DNA of 18,685 nucleotides, from assembly GCA_902490005.1 (NCBI GenBank), contig CABUCM010000047.1:1-18685 (forward strand), written 5' to 3'. Positions 6,969 to 14,393 of this stretch are shown here, in pieces. Position 1 is the first letter of the stretch. Every line of letters begins with the position of its first letter. The DNA is from an uncultured Ruminiclostridium sp. (GTDB taxonomy: Bacteria > Bacillota > Clostridia > Oscillospirales > Acutalibacteraceae). The notes beneath the pieces were generated by a model. It saw only the letters and a program-made list of their open reading frames with translations, was not told the origin of the DNA and ran no database searches. The translations under genes and the position numbers were made by a program.

Positions 6969-8225
6969 ATGCTGAAAACAGATTTTAATTTTACTTTGGC
7001 AAGCGAATGCGCCAGAGCCTTCGCGGAGGTTTCCGGGCTGGGCTGCACCATCTCGGACACAGAGGGCTCCGTCCTAGGGAAGTTCGGCTACGGCTGCCAA
7101 AGCTGCGAGCTTTGCTCTGCGCTCCACTACGAAAAAGCATACTGCGTCCAATCCCAAAACTACGGGATGACGGAAGCGGAACGATTCGGCGGAAAATATA
7201 TCTATTACTGCCCGAAGGGGCTGACCTGCTTTGTCTCTCCCATCCTGGGCGAGATCAAAAGCTCGGCCAAAATCACGGTGGGCCCCTTTTTAATGGTGGA
7301 AAAGCAGGACTATATCGACTGCGAACTGACGGAGCTTTTCCATGTGCCTCCAGAACAGCTTTCGCCGGCTGAAAAGATTTTAGAGAAAATCCCGTACGTT
7401 CCGACAGAAAAGGTAAATCACCTTTCCAATCTTCTGTTTATGGCAGTCGGCTTTATGAATAACGTCTCGCGGGAAAATCAGCTTCTCAGCAGCCAATCCT
7501 CGGATATCATCCAAGGACAGATCACGACCTACCTGATGCAGCTGAAAAACGAGGAAACGCCGCCCGCTTATCCTTTGGCCACGGAAAAAGAACTTCTGCA
7601 AAGCATTTCCAAGGGCGATAAGGAAAAAGCGCAAAGACTGCTGAACGAGTTGGAGGGCCACATCCTTTTTTCCACAGGACGCAACTTCAAGCTTGTCTGC
7701 GCTCAGATTTACGAGCTTTTGGTGCTCATGGGGAGGGCCGCCATCGACGCCGGCGCCAACGCGGAGCAGATTCTTCAGAAAAGCCGCCGCTTCTGGGAAA
7801 AGCTCTCTGCCTTTCATAACGTCGAGGAGCTTTGCCTCTGGCTTTCCGGTGTCACCAACGAGCTTATGGACAGTATTTTTAAATTTACGGGTGCCAGGCA
7901 CGCCAACGCTATGCATCTGTGTACGCAATACATCGAGGCACATTACGCCGAAAAAATCACACTGGATGACCTGGCCCGAAAGGTCTATCTTTCCCCGCCG
8001 TATCTGAGCTTGATATTCAAGCAGGAAATCGGCGTAACCTTTAACGAATATCTGAACCAGATCCGCATCGCCAAAAGCAAAGCCCTCCTGAAATGCGACG
8101 GGCTTAGAATTACCGATATTTCCATCGCGGTAGGCTTTATGGACCAAAGCTATTTTACTAAGGTCTTTAAGCGTGTGACGGGCGTCACCCCTAACAAATA
8201 CCGGGACAAATTAAAAGCCAACTGA
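6969..8225 (+). CDS. PocR-domain AraC family transcriptional regulator
   Basis: DNA-binding regulator of 418 residues. The N-terminal part (about 5-165) resembles the PocR ligand-binding domain, including FGGKYIYYCPKGLTCFVSPI and KITVGPFLM. It holds a cysteine cluster at C43, C46, C49, C59, C81 and C87. A helical middle region leads to a C-terminal AraC/HTH_18 domain (about 311-418) with both helix-turn-helix units: ITLDDLARKVYLSPPYLSLIFKQ, then ITDISIAVGFMDQSYFTKVFKR. The start ATG has AGGGGA upstream. PocR-AraC proteins are frequent next to corrinoid methyltransferase and propanediol genes, so this one probably senses the substrate or a corrinoid state and activates the genes downstream. 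It ends in its own terminator, so it is not simply co-transcribed with them. The ligand is unknown. Confidence 0.9.
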   Translation: MLKTDFNFTLASECARAFAEVSGLGCTISDTEGSVLGKFGYGCQSCELCSALHYEKAYCVQSQNYGMTEAERFGGKYIYYCPKGLTCFVSPILGEIKSSAKITVGPFLMVEKQDYIDCELTELFHVPPEQLSPAEKILEKIPYVPTEKVNHLSNLLFMAVGFMNNVSRENQLLSSQSSDIIQGQITTYLMQLKNEETPPAYPLATEKELLQSISKGDKEKAQRLLNELEGHILFSTGRNFKLVCAQIYELLVLMGRAAIDAGANAEQILQKSRRFWEKLSAFHNVEELCLWLSGVTNELMDSIFKFTGARHANAMHLCTQYIEAHYAEKITLDDLARKVYLSPPYLSLIFKQEIGVTFNEYLNQIRIAKSKALLKCDGLRITDISIAVGFMDQSYFTKVFKRVTGVTPNKYRDKLKAN

Positions 8226-8537
8226 CAGGCCGCCCCGCCGGATACTGCCGTAAGCGCCGGCGGCCGTTTTTCCCTCCGCCTTGCCGCGGGTCGCGAGAGA
8301 CGGTTCTCCCGCAAATTCCTAAAAGGTCCTCCGTAAAACAGCCTCCTTTTCCCTGTTGAGCGCCATAAACACAAATTTTGGGATTTTCTTCCCACGCCTT
8401 AAGATATTACCAAAACACAAAAGAAAGTACAAGTAAGAAAAAGGAATTCCGTTGTATCCTTAAAAACAGAAAAGGGCTTTCTCCCCGGGAGAAGCCAACC
8501 GATTGATATTTTACTATTTTTAGGGAGGCAGTTACTG
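8226..8537. other. Regulatory gap between the PocR regulator and the corrinoid gene
   Basis: 312 bases without a gene. It holds the terminator at 8228-8271, a hairpin at about 8286-8312 (GCGGG with CCCGC around GAGA/TCTC), and a hairpin at 8475-8497 (GGCTT and CTCCC paired with GGGAG and AAGCC). A weak promoter candidate is TTGGGA near 8380 with TAAGAT 16-17 bases later. The AT- and A-rich stretch at 8400-8470 would suit AraC-type activator sites, but no clear repeat was recognised. The AGGGAGG ribosome binding site lies at 8522-8528. Confidence 0.4.
8228..8271 (+). terminator. Terminator after the PocR regulator
   Basis: GGCCGCC at 8228-8234 pairs with GGCGGCC at 8259-8265 across an internal loop, followed by GTTTTT. 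It starts three bases after the stop codon. Confidence 0.75.
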
Positions 8538-9182
8538 ATGAGTGAAATCCTAAAGGAGATCTCTGAAAATTTACAGCACGGTAAGGCGAAAGTCGTGAAG
8601 ACTTTGGTTCAGCAGGCAATTGACGAGGGACTTCCCGCCCAGCAGATTCTGGAGGAAGGACTTTTGGACGGCATGGGGATCATCGGCGAGAAATTCAAAA
8701 ACAACGAGGTCTTTGTCCCTGAGGTGCTGGTGGCGGCCAGGGCAATGAATATGGGTGCCGCCTTGTTAAAGCCGTTGATGGCGGACGGGGCTGTCGCCTC
8801 CGCCGGAAAGGTGTGTATCGGTACTGTAAAGGGCGACCTGCACGACATCGGCAAAAACCTGGTGAAAATGATGATGGAGGGCAAGGGCCTGGAGGTATTG
8901 GATCTCGGCACAGACGTGCCCCCGGAGGCCTTTGTGGAGGCGGCCCAAAAGGAGGGCTGTCAGATTATCTGCTGTTCCGCGCTTCTGACCACCACGATGG
9001 GCGTTATGGAGGAAGTCGTGCAAGCGGCGAAAGCGGCCGGCATCCGGGATAAAGTGAAAATCATGGTAGGCGGCGCTCCGGTAACGGAGGCTCTCTGCGA
9101 GCAGATCGGCGCCGACAAATACACGGTAGACGCCACCAGCGCTGCGGAATGCGCTGTGGAATTGTGCCGCTCCATCGCGTAA
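8538..9182 (+). CDS. Corrinoid (B12-binding) protein, MtbC/MttC/MtaC family
   Basis: Methyl-carrier protein of 214 residues for a cobamide-dependent methyltransferase system, cytoplasmic. Residues 1-85 form the helical cap domain (LLDGMGIIGEKFKNNEVFVPEVL). Residues about 92-213 form the B12-binding Rossmann domain. The cobalt-ligand motif D-x-H-x-x-G is intact as D100-L-H102-D-I-G105. SALLTTTM and VGGAPVT, which surround the nucleotide tail of the cofactor, are also present. The length and order match corrinoid proteins of methanol, methylamine, betaine and O-demethylase systems, but this alone does not give the substrate. A strong AGGGAGG site precedes the ATG. It is followed 86 bases later by a UroD-type methyltransferase, the expected partner. 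Confidence 0.95.
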   Translation: MSEILKEISENLQHGKAKVVKTLVQQAIDEGLPAQQILEEGLLDGMGIIGEKFKNNEVFVPEVLVAARAMNMGAALLKPLMADGAVASAGKVCIGTVKGDLHDIGKNLVKMMMEGKGLEVLDLGTDVPPEAFVEAAQKEGCQIICCSALLTTTMGVMEEVVQAAKAAGIRDKVKIMVGGAPVTEALCEQIGADKYTVDATSAAECAVELCRSIA

Positions 9183-9268
9183 GGCACTGAGCATGCGAGC
9201 AGGATAATCAACGGCATAGGTCTAACGGCGACCTCTCAACAATCAAAGGAATAGGAGGCATGAATCTC

Positions 9269-10309
9269 ATGGACCTCAAAAATATGTATCAATGGATCGA
9301 AGACCAAAAAGCAATTCCTCAAAAAAAGCCTCTTCCCGTGCTGTCGTTTCCCTCGATTCAGCTGCTGGACATCACCGTGAAGGAGCTGATCTCCGACAGC
9401 GAAATCCAGGCGCGCGGAATGAAGGCGGTGGCCGACCGTACGCCCGGCGCCGGCGGGTCGGTGAGCCTGATGGACCTTTCCATCGAGGCGGAATGCTTTG
9501 GCGCGAAAATACGCGTCTCCGAGGATGAAGTTCCTACCGTTGTCGGGGCGGTAATCTCTCCGGATGGCGACGAGGACGACAGGCTGGCTCAGGCCGAGGC
9601 CCTGGAGGTCCCGCCGGTGGGCGCGGGGCGCACCGGAATCTATGTGGACGCCATTCGGAAAGCGTCGGGGCTTATCACCGACCGGCCGGTATTCGCCGGC
9701 GTAATCGGCCCGTTCTCCCTGGCCGGACGGCTCCTCGACGTCAGTGAGGCGATGGTCTACTGCTTCTCCGAACCGGATATGGTGCACGTCGTACTGGAAA
9801 AAGCGGCCGCTTTCCTGATCGCTTACATACAGGCCTACCGGGATGCCGGAGCCAACGGCGTAGTAATCGCGGAGCCCTTGGCCGGCCTGCTGTCCCCGGC
9901 GCTGGCGCAGGAATTTTCCGGGGATTACTGCAAGCAGATCGTGGACGCCGTCCAGCGCGAGGATTTTGTGGTGATTTATCACAACTGCGGGAACACCACT
10001 ATCCAGACCCTCGACTCCATTTTGTCCTGCGGCGCCAAAGCCTACCATTTCGGCAACGCGATCTCTATGGCCGAAATGCTGGAGAAATTCCCTTCGGATA
10101 TCCTGGTAATGGGAAATATCGACCCCGCCGGCGTCTTCCGCAACGGAACTCCGGAGCTCACCCGGCAGGCGGTTTTCGATCTGATGGATTCCTGCGCCCG
10201 ATATCCTAACTTCGTACCGTCTTCCGGGTGCGATATCCCGCCTATGTCCCGCTGGGAAAATATCGACGCTTTCTTCGAGGCGGTTTCCGAATACTACAGC
10301 CGGCACTAG
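9269..10309 (+). CDS. UroD/MtaA-family corrinoid-linked methyltransferase
   Basis: TIM-barrel protein of the uroporphyrinogen decarboxylase superfamily, 346 residues. It belongs with the MtaA/MtbA/CmuA methyltransferase branch rather than heme-pathway HemE. The zinc motif H-x-C...C of that branch is present: H238 and C240 in YHNCGNT, and C321 in SSGCDIPP (numbered from the ATG at 9269). The VIGPFSLAGRL and ANGVVIAEP segments fit the family. I chose the ATG at 9269 because AGGAGG at 9253-9258 is 10 bases upstream; the in-frame ATG at 9260 is only one base from it. Beside a corrinoid protein it should move a methyl group onto or off the cobamide. Whether it acts on the primary substrate, as some demethylases do, or on a thiol or folate acceptor cannot be told here. 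Confidence 0.88.
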   Translation: MDLKNMYQWIEDQKAIPQKKPLPVLSFPSIQLLDITVKELISDSEIQARGMKAVADRTPGAGGSVSLMDLSIEAECFGAKIRVSEDEVPTVVGAVISPDGDEDDRLAQAEALEVPPVGAGRTGIYVDAIRKASGLITDRPVFAGVIGPFSLAGRLLDVSEAMVYCFSEPDMVHVVLEKAAAFLIAYIQAYRDAGANGVVIAEPLAGLLSPALAQEFSGDYCKQIVDAVQREDFVVIYHNCGNTTIQTLDSILSCGAKAYHFGNAISMAEMLEKFPSDILVMGNIDPAGVFRNGTPELTRQAVFDLMDSCARYPNFVPSSGCDIPPMSRWENIDAFFEAVSEYYSRH

Positions 10310-10364
10310 AAAACAAGCGCGCCCGCGGCCTTTCCCGGCGGCGGACGGCAACAGGAGGCCCATG

Positions 10365-10913
10365 ATGAACGAACAAAACCTGATCGACCAGGCGCTCGGG
10401 TTCGGCGCCTATAAGGCCGCGGTGATTTCCGTAGACCGCATCCATTTTGACAGAAGTTTTCGGGCGCTGTGCGAATCCAATGCCTGCGGAAACTTCGGGA
10501 AGTGCTGGATGTGCCCTCCCGACGCCGGTGAAATCGACGATTTGATCGCCCAGGCCAAGACTTTCCAAAAAGCGCTGGTGTATCAGACTGTCGGCGAGCT
10601 CGAGGACAGCTATGACATCGACGGTATGCTGAAGGCCGGCGAGCGCCAGAACCAGCTGGCCCGGAAAATCTCTAAGGGATTCGCCTCTCTTCCGTTCGTG
10701 AAAACCCTGCATCTGGGCGCCGGCGGCTGCCGGGTTTGCCCAGTCTGCGCCAAACGCGCCGGCGAACCCTGCCGGTATCCTGAGCGGGCGATGTCCTCCC
10801 TGGAGACCTATGGCGTCGCCGTGTCGGAGCTGGCGGAAACCTGCGGCATGAAGTACATCAACGGTCAAAACACCGTCACGTATTTCGGCGCTTTCTTTTA
10901 CCGGGAGGCCTGA
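10365..10913 (+). CDS. DUF2284 cysteine-rich metal-binding protein
   Basis: Protein of 182 residues matching the pattern of DUF2284 (predicted metal-binding, COG5423). There are two cysteine groups. The first is C36, C41, C47 and C50 (ALCESNACGNFGKCWMCPPD). The second is C122-x2-C125-x2-C128 with C136 (CRVCPVCAKRAGEPC), a ferredoxin-like arrangement; C160 is extra. This suits one or two Fe-S clusters, though zinc is possible. AGGAGG at 10353-10358 is six bases from this ATG, while the preceding ATG at 10362 is three bases away; both give nearly the same protein. Genes of this family are found near corrinoid and UroD-type methyltransferase genes, so a redox or corrinoid-activation role is a reasonable but unproven guess. 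It is last in its operon. Confidence 0.85.
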   Translation: MNEQNLIDQALGFGAYKAAVISVDRIHFDRSFRALCESNACGNFGKCWMCPPDAGEIDDLIAQAKTFQKALVYQTVGELEDSYDIDGMLKAGERQNQLARKISKGFASLPFVKTLHLGAGGCRVCPVCAKRAGEPCRYPERAMSSLETYGVAVSELAETCGMKYINGQNTVTYFGAFFYREA

Positions 10914-11035
10914 CCCGGCAAATCTGACAGCGGGCGAGGCCGAGCCCTGACGCGGGCCGCGGCCAGGGCCCGAAAGCAGGCCGGGACCGGAAGCAAAACA
11001 GCCTTGTCCCAAGCGGATAACAATTCAATTCACTC

Positions 11036-11090
11036 AAACAGCCCAAGGGATGATTGAAACCAGTTTCAATCGCCGCTTGGGCTGTTTTTT
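11036..11090 (+). terminator. Terminator of the corrinoid operon, two-tier hairpin
   Basis: Outer 12-bp stem AAACAGCCCAAG (11036-11047) with its complement (11076-11087), an inner 8-bp stem GATTGAAA (11052-11059) with TTTCAATC (11064-11071), and T6 at 11085-11090. Confidence 0.9.
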
Positions 11091-11236
11091 CGTACTCTTT
11101 CCATATAGCTTATAGTTACATTTTTCAGGATAGGAAAATAAAGCCGAATGTGCCATAATTAAGCCAGAATGCAGGCATGATTTATGTCGTATTAATTATA
11201 CGTTTCGTAAGACTAAAAAACCAAATTATCCCAATG

Positions 11237-11242
11237 TATAAT
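11237..11242 (+). promoter_or_regulatory. -10 box of the first Xre gene
   Basis: Perfect TATAAT at 11237-11242. No good -35 is seen 16-18 bases upstream. A start near 11249 would leave a 30-nt leader before the GTG at 11279, which supports that start codon. Confidence 0.45.
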
Positions 11243-11278
11243 ATGCTTATCATAGAAACCAATCAGGCGGGTGGAAAC

Positions 11279-11587
11279 GTGAAAGATATCCTGAAAGAAA
11301 TCACCAGGCTCCGCTTGGAACGAAACTGGACAGAGTACGAATTGGCCAAAAAATCCGGGCTGGCCCAGTCGACAATATCCTCCTGGTATCGTAAAAAGCA
11401 AATACCAAGCATACAAACCTTAGATAAAATATGCAAAGGGCTGGGCATCACCTTATCCCAATTTTTCGGCGAGGGGGATGATGCCATCTTTCTGACACCA
11501 GAACAAAGAAAATTATTGGATAGCTGGTCTGCCTTGAACTCACAACAAAGAAAAATCGTAACCGACCTGCTGGAAAACGTATTATAA
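11279..11587 (+). CDS. Xre family helix-turn-helix regulator
   Basis: Small DNA-binding protein of 102 residues. A lambda-repressor-type HTH_3 domain spans about residues 3-62: LKEITRLRLERNWTEYELAKKSGLAQSTISSWYRKKQIPSIQTL, then DKICKGLGITLSQFFGEG. A short C-terminal helical tail (LTPEQRKLLDSWSALNSQQRKIVTDLLENVL) is typical of clostridial regulators of this kind. I chose the GTG at 11279, with a weak GGGTGG site, because the longer frame from 11177 contains a TATAAT box and adds a sequence unlike the family. Codon use is more AT-rich than in the following Xre gene, which hints at a separate origin. The target is unknown; self-regulation is usual for such proteins. Confidence 0.85.
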   Translation: MKDILKEITRLRLERNWTEYELAKKSGLAQSTISSWYRKKQIPSIQTLDKICKGLGITLSQFFGEGDDAIFLTPEQRKLLDSWSALNSQQRKIVTDLLENVL

Positions 11588-11639
11588 AAGCCATCAACAA
11601 ATCTGGAAAGAAATCCTTGGAAATGAGGTTCGATCAAGC

Positions 11640-11990
11640 TTGAAATACGACAAAGCACTGACGGGAAAGCGTCTGAAAGCCCTGCGGAAGCTGCTGGACC
11701 TGTCTCAGGACCAGGTGGCGGCGGCTTTAAACGTGGACCGCTCCACCTATGCCTACTACGAACTGGGCCGGTCGCACCTTTCCGCGGAAAAGCTGGTTTC
11801 TTTGGCCTGCCGCTACCGGGTTTCCTCCGATTTTATTCTCGGCCTGACAGAGCAGGAAACCGACCGCGCCTTGGAGGCGCGGGCCGCCCAGCTTGTTTCC
11901 TGGAACTTCTCAGCGCTTCCCGGGCCTTCTCCCAAACCCAGAACGGCCGGACGGGGAAAGCGCGGCAAAGCGGACAGTGCTGGCCGTTGA
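11640..11990 (+). CDS. Second Xre family helix-turn-helix protein
   Basis: Protein of 116 residues with an N-terminal HTH_3 domain (about 6-66: LTGKRLKALRKLLDLSQDQVAAALNVDRSTYAYYELGRSHLSAEKLVSLACRYRVSSDFILGL). After it comes a tail that turns proline- and arginine-rich (PSPKPRTAGRGKRGKADSAGR) and looks disordered. The start is a TTG with only a weak GAGG site about 13 bases upstream, so the start is the least certain part. It lies 52 bases after the other Xre gene and may share its transcript, but its base composition is clearly more GC-rich. It ends at a terminator shared with the convergent dipeptidase gene. Its target is unknown. Confidence 0.75.
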   Translation: MKYDKALTGKRLKALRKLLDLSQDQVAAALNVDRSTYAYYELGRSHLSAEKLVSLACRYRVSSDFILGLTEQETDRALEARAAQLVSWNFSALPGPSPKPRTAGRGKRGKADSAGR

Positions 11991-12022
11991 CGGCACGGCC
12001 GGGCGCGGGCGCCTCTCCCAAG

Positions 12023-12068
12023 AAAAAAAGTCCGATTCCCCCAGCGAAAAGGGAATCGGGCTTTTTTA
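12023..12068. terminator. Bidirectional terminator between convergent genes
   Basis: CCGATTCCC (12032-12040) pairs with GGGAATCGG (12051-12059), with A7 on the left (12023-12029) and CTTTTTT on the right. It serves the Xre gene on the plus strand and the dipeptidase on the minus strand; the dipeptidase stop codon sits in its right edge. Confidence 0.88.
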
Positions 12069-13451
12069 TTCTTGGGACGCCATACGGAACAGCGCCTCCA
12101 AACAGATTTGAGCGTGAAGCATGAATTTTTCGATTTCAATAAACTCATCCGCGTCGTGAAGGTGGTTTTCCTCCCCCGGAAACACCGGGCCGAAGGCCAC
12201 CCCCCGGTTCCGCAGCGCCCGGGCGTAGGTCCCGCCGCCGGTGCCGTAAAGAGCCGCTTCCTCCCCGGTTACCGCCTGGTAGGCGCCTTTCAGCATACGA
12301 ATCAGCGGCGTATCCTCCGGTATGAACAGGGGTTTTTGCTCCGCCAGCACCTGGGCTTTTACTCCATAAGGCTCTGCCGCGGCTTGGATTTTTTCAAAAA
12401 TCGCCCCGCCATCCGCCGTCACCGGGTACCGGATATCCAGCACCGCCCGGCACGCGCCGCCCTCCTGCTCCGCCACGCCTAAATTCACCGTCAGCGGCCC
12501 GGATACCTCATCCGCCTGGCGGAGGCCCAAGGCGCTCCCCTCCAGCTCCAAGCCGATCTTCCGCGCTAAAAAGTCCCATAACCCGCCCAGAGACTGGCCG
12601 CCGAAGCATGACGAAAGCAGTTTTAAAAGATGGGAAACGGCGTTTTTTCCCTTTTCAGGCTCCATGGCGTGGGCCGCCCTTCCCTTGGCGCTGATTACCA
12701 GGCCCTGCTCCCCAGGCTGAAAAGAAAATTCCCCGCCCAGCTTCTTCGCCAGGCTTTCCAGCTTCCGGCGCTCTTCTTCCGTACAGCGGACCACCCCCTG
12801 GGCAGAGGCCGGCACCGCGTTTCGCACCGTTCCCCCGGAAAGCGCCTTCAGCGGCCCGCCGCACGCCCCGGGGGCAGACAACTCCACATGGAGGATTCCC
12901 TTTTCCCGGTTACAGATGCCGTATTCCGCGTCCGGGGTAAAGGCCAGCTCCGGCAGGGTTTCCCGCTGGAAATACCGTTTCAAGTCATCGGAGGCGATCT
13001 CCTCCCCGGCGCCGAAAACCGCCCGTATCCTGCGGCGGCACGCCACGCCCTCATCCTTCAGGGCTTTTAAGCAGTAAAGCGCCGCAACCGCCGCCCCCTT
13101 ATCGTCGGCGGTTCCCCGGCCATACAGTCTGCCGTCCCGCTCCTCCAGCACATAAGGCTTCCCGGTCCACCCATCTCCGGCGGGCACCACATCCACATGG
13201 GTCACCACCGCGGCTACGGCCTCCCCGCTGCCGTATTCGGCGTGCCCCGCGTAATCGCCTGCGTTTACCGCCGCCAGCCCCAGCTCTTCGGCCCGGTTTA
13301 AAATCCATCTCAGGGCCCTGGCGGATTCCTCCCCAAAGGGCGGCCCTTCGGCGGAGGCCTTTGCCACAGAGGGAATGGCCACCAGCTCTTTTAAATCGTT
13401 AATGATCTGATCCTGATATTTTAATATGTTCTTTCCAAAATACTCTTTCAT
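12066..13451 (-). CDS. M20 family dipeptidase (PepV/Sapep type)
   Basis: Zinc metallopeptidase of 461 residues, the usual PepV length, that hydrolyses dipeptides in the cytoplasm during peptide use. The di-metal ligands are recognisable: H85 and D87 in THVDVVPAGDGW, D116/D117 in GRGTADDKG, the E150-E151 pair in GAGEE, D174 in FTPDAEYG, and H430 in NHLHDADE. The lid domain lies between about 185 and 320. Small departures from the commonest motifs (HVDVV for HLDVV, GAGEE for the usual NEE-type motif) do not remove any metal ligand. The ATG is preceded by AAAGAAAGGA. It is monocistronic on the minus strand, read from a promoter that mirrors the coaX promoter, and ends in a terminator shared with the opposite gene. 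Confidence 0.9.
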   Translation of the reverse strand: MKEYFGKNILKYQDQIINDLKELVAIPSVAKASAEGPPFGEESARALRWILNRAEELGLAAVNAGDYAGHAEYGSGEAVAAVVTHVDVVPAGDGWTGKPYVLEERDGRLYGRGTADDKGAAVAALYCLKALKDEGVACRRRIRAVFGAGEEIASDDLKRYFQRETLPELAFTPDAEYGICNREKGILHVELSAPGACGGPLKALSGGTVRNAVPASAQGVVRCTEEERRKLESLAKKLGGEFSFQPGEQGLVISAKGRAAHAMEPEKGKNAVSHLLKLLSSCFGGQSLGGLWDFLARKIGLELEGSALGLRQADEVSGPLTVNLGVAEQEGGACRAVLDIRYPVTADGGAIFEKIQAAAEPYGVKAQVLAEQKPLFIPEDTPLIRMLKGAYQAVTGEEAALYGTGGGTYARALRNRGVAFGPVFPGEENHLHDADEFIEIEKFMLHAQICLEALFRMASQE

Positions 13452-13494
13452 GACGGCGGTTCCTTTCTTTGGGTAAATGTCATAATTTCATCTT

Positions 13495-13523
13495 ATTATA
13501 GCAAGAATCCCCTGGAAAAACAG
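13495..13523 (-). promoter_or_regulatory. Promoter of the M20 dipeptidase
   Basis: On the minus strand, an extended -10 (TGC then TATAAT, with TATAAT at 13500-13495) and a weak -35 CTGTTT (13523-13518) 17 bases away. The predicted start is about 37 bases before the ATG. Confidence 0.6.
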
Positions 13524-13552
13524 CATTTTTTTGCCGCTGCTTGGAATATTTC

Positions 13553-13581
13553 TTGCGTCTAAAACGGACACTTGCTATAAT
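13553..13581 (+). promoter_or_regulatory. Promoter of coaX
   Basis: TTGCGT at 13553-13558, a 17-nt spacer, and an extended -10 TGC-TATAAT with TATAAT at 13576-13581. The predicted start near 13588 is about 32 bases before the coaX ATG. Confidence 0.75.
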
Positions 13582-13619
13582 AGATACCGTGGAATGACAT
13601 TGGAAAGTAGGGAACCTTC

Positions 13620-14393
13620 ATGATTTTGGCTTTGGATATCGGAAACACCAACATAACCATGGGCGTTTATGACGGCAAGGAATTGAAATTCGTGTCCCGC
13701 CTGGCCACAGACCGCCAGCGTACCGAGGATCAATACGCGGTGGAGCTGCGGGATATCGTGGATATTTACGGCGTTTCTATCAGCCAGATCGAGGGCTCTA
13801 TCATCAGTTCCGTGGTACCCGCACTGACCTCGGGGATCAAGCGGGCCATCAAGCGCCTGACCGGAACTGTCCCCCTGTGCATCGGCCCCGGCATGAAAAC
13901 CGGGCTGAACATCAAGCTGAACGATCCCTCCACCCTGGGCGCCGATCTGGTGGCCGGCGCTGTGGCGGCCATCGAGCTGTTCGACTGTCCCTGCATCATT
14001 TTTGATATCGGCACCGCCACTACCATCAGCGTTCTGGATTCTGACGCCAGCATGCTGGGCGGGGTTATCATCCCCGGGCCGGGCATCGCCCTGGAGGCCC
14101 TCACCGCCCGCTCCGCTTTGCTTTCCTCCGTCAGCCTGGAGGCCCCCAAAAACGTCATCGGCGCCACCACCGCGGACTGCATGCGTTCCGGCTCTGTGTT
14201 CGGCACCGCCTCGATGATGGATGGCATGTGCGACCGGATTGAGGATGAGCTTGGAAAAAAATGCTCCATCGTGGCCACCGGCGGCCTGGGCAGAGAGATC
14301 GTCCCCCACTGCCGGCGGAATATCGTCTATTGCGACAATCTGCTGCTGGAGGGGCTGCGGCTTCTCTACGAAAAGAATACCGGCAAAAAGTAA
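13620..14393 (+). CDS. coaX: Type III pantothenate kinase
   Basis: Catalyses ATP-dependent phosphorylation of pantothenate, the first step of coenzyme A synthesis. It is a 257-residue ASKHA-fold enzyme, normal for CoaX. The phosphate-binding motif DIGNTN starts at D6. The substrate region GADL is at 107-110 with catalytic D109; many homologues read GADR here, so L110 is a mild variation. The second phosphate motif DIGTATT starts at D129. Further family signatures are PGPGIALEALTARSALL and ATGGLG. The start has a GTAGGGA site upstream and its own good promoter. It is followed 109 bases later by an ECF S-component, so uptake and phosphorylation of the vitamin are likely coupled. Confidence 0.95.
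   Translation: MILALDIGNTNITMGVYDGKELKFVSRLATDRQRTEDQYAVELRDIVDIYGVSISQIEGSIISSVVPALTSGIKRAIKRLTGTVPLCIGPGMKTGLNIKLNDPSTLGADLVAGAVAAIELFDCPCIIFDIGTATTISVLDSDASMLGGVIIPGPGIALEALTARSALLSSVSLEAPKNVIGATTADCMRSGSVFGTASMMDGMCDRIEDELGKKCSIVATGGLGREIVPHCRRNIVYCDNLLLEGLRLLYEKNTGKK

Larger units (their letters stand above)
10914..11278. other. Gap with operon terminator and Xre promoter
   Basis: 365 bases without a supported gene. The first 100 bases are very GC-rich with several small complementary runs and no clear function. A strong terminator lies at 11036-11090, and an AT-rich promoter region at about 11200-11245. An open frame from an ATG at 11177 runs into the Xre gene, but it contains the promoter and is not used in my reading. 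Confidence 0.5.

Noticed and set aside
9236..11012. Minus-strand open frames of 375 and 256 residues
   Set aside because: They mirror the UroD-type and DUF2284 genes, whose plus-strand frames have intact motifs and ribosome binding sites.
11012..11025. AGCGGATAACAATT, identical to half of the E. coli lac operator
   Set aside because: The other half-site and the rest of any cloning-vector sequence are absent, and no LacI-type gene is near. I treat it as chance; a vector screen of the assembly would settle it.
11177..11278. N-terminal extension of the first Xre protein from the ATG at 11177
   Set aside because: It contains the TATAAT box at 11237-11242 and encodes sequence unlike the family; the GTG at 11279 fits better.
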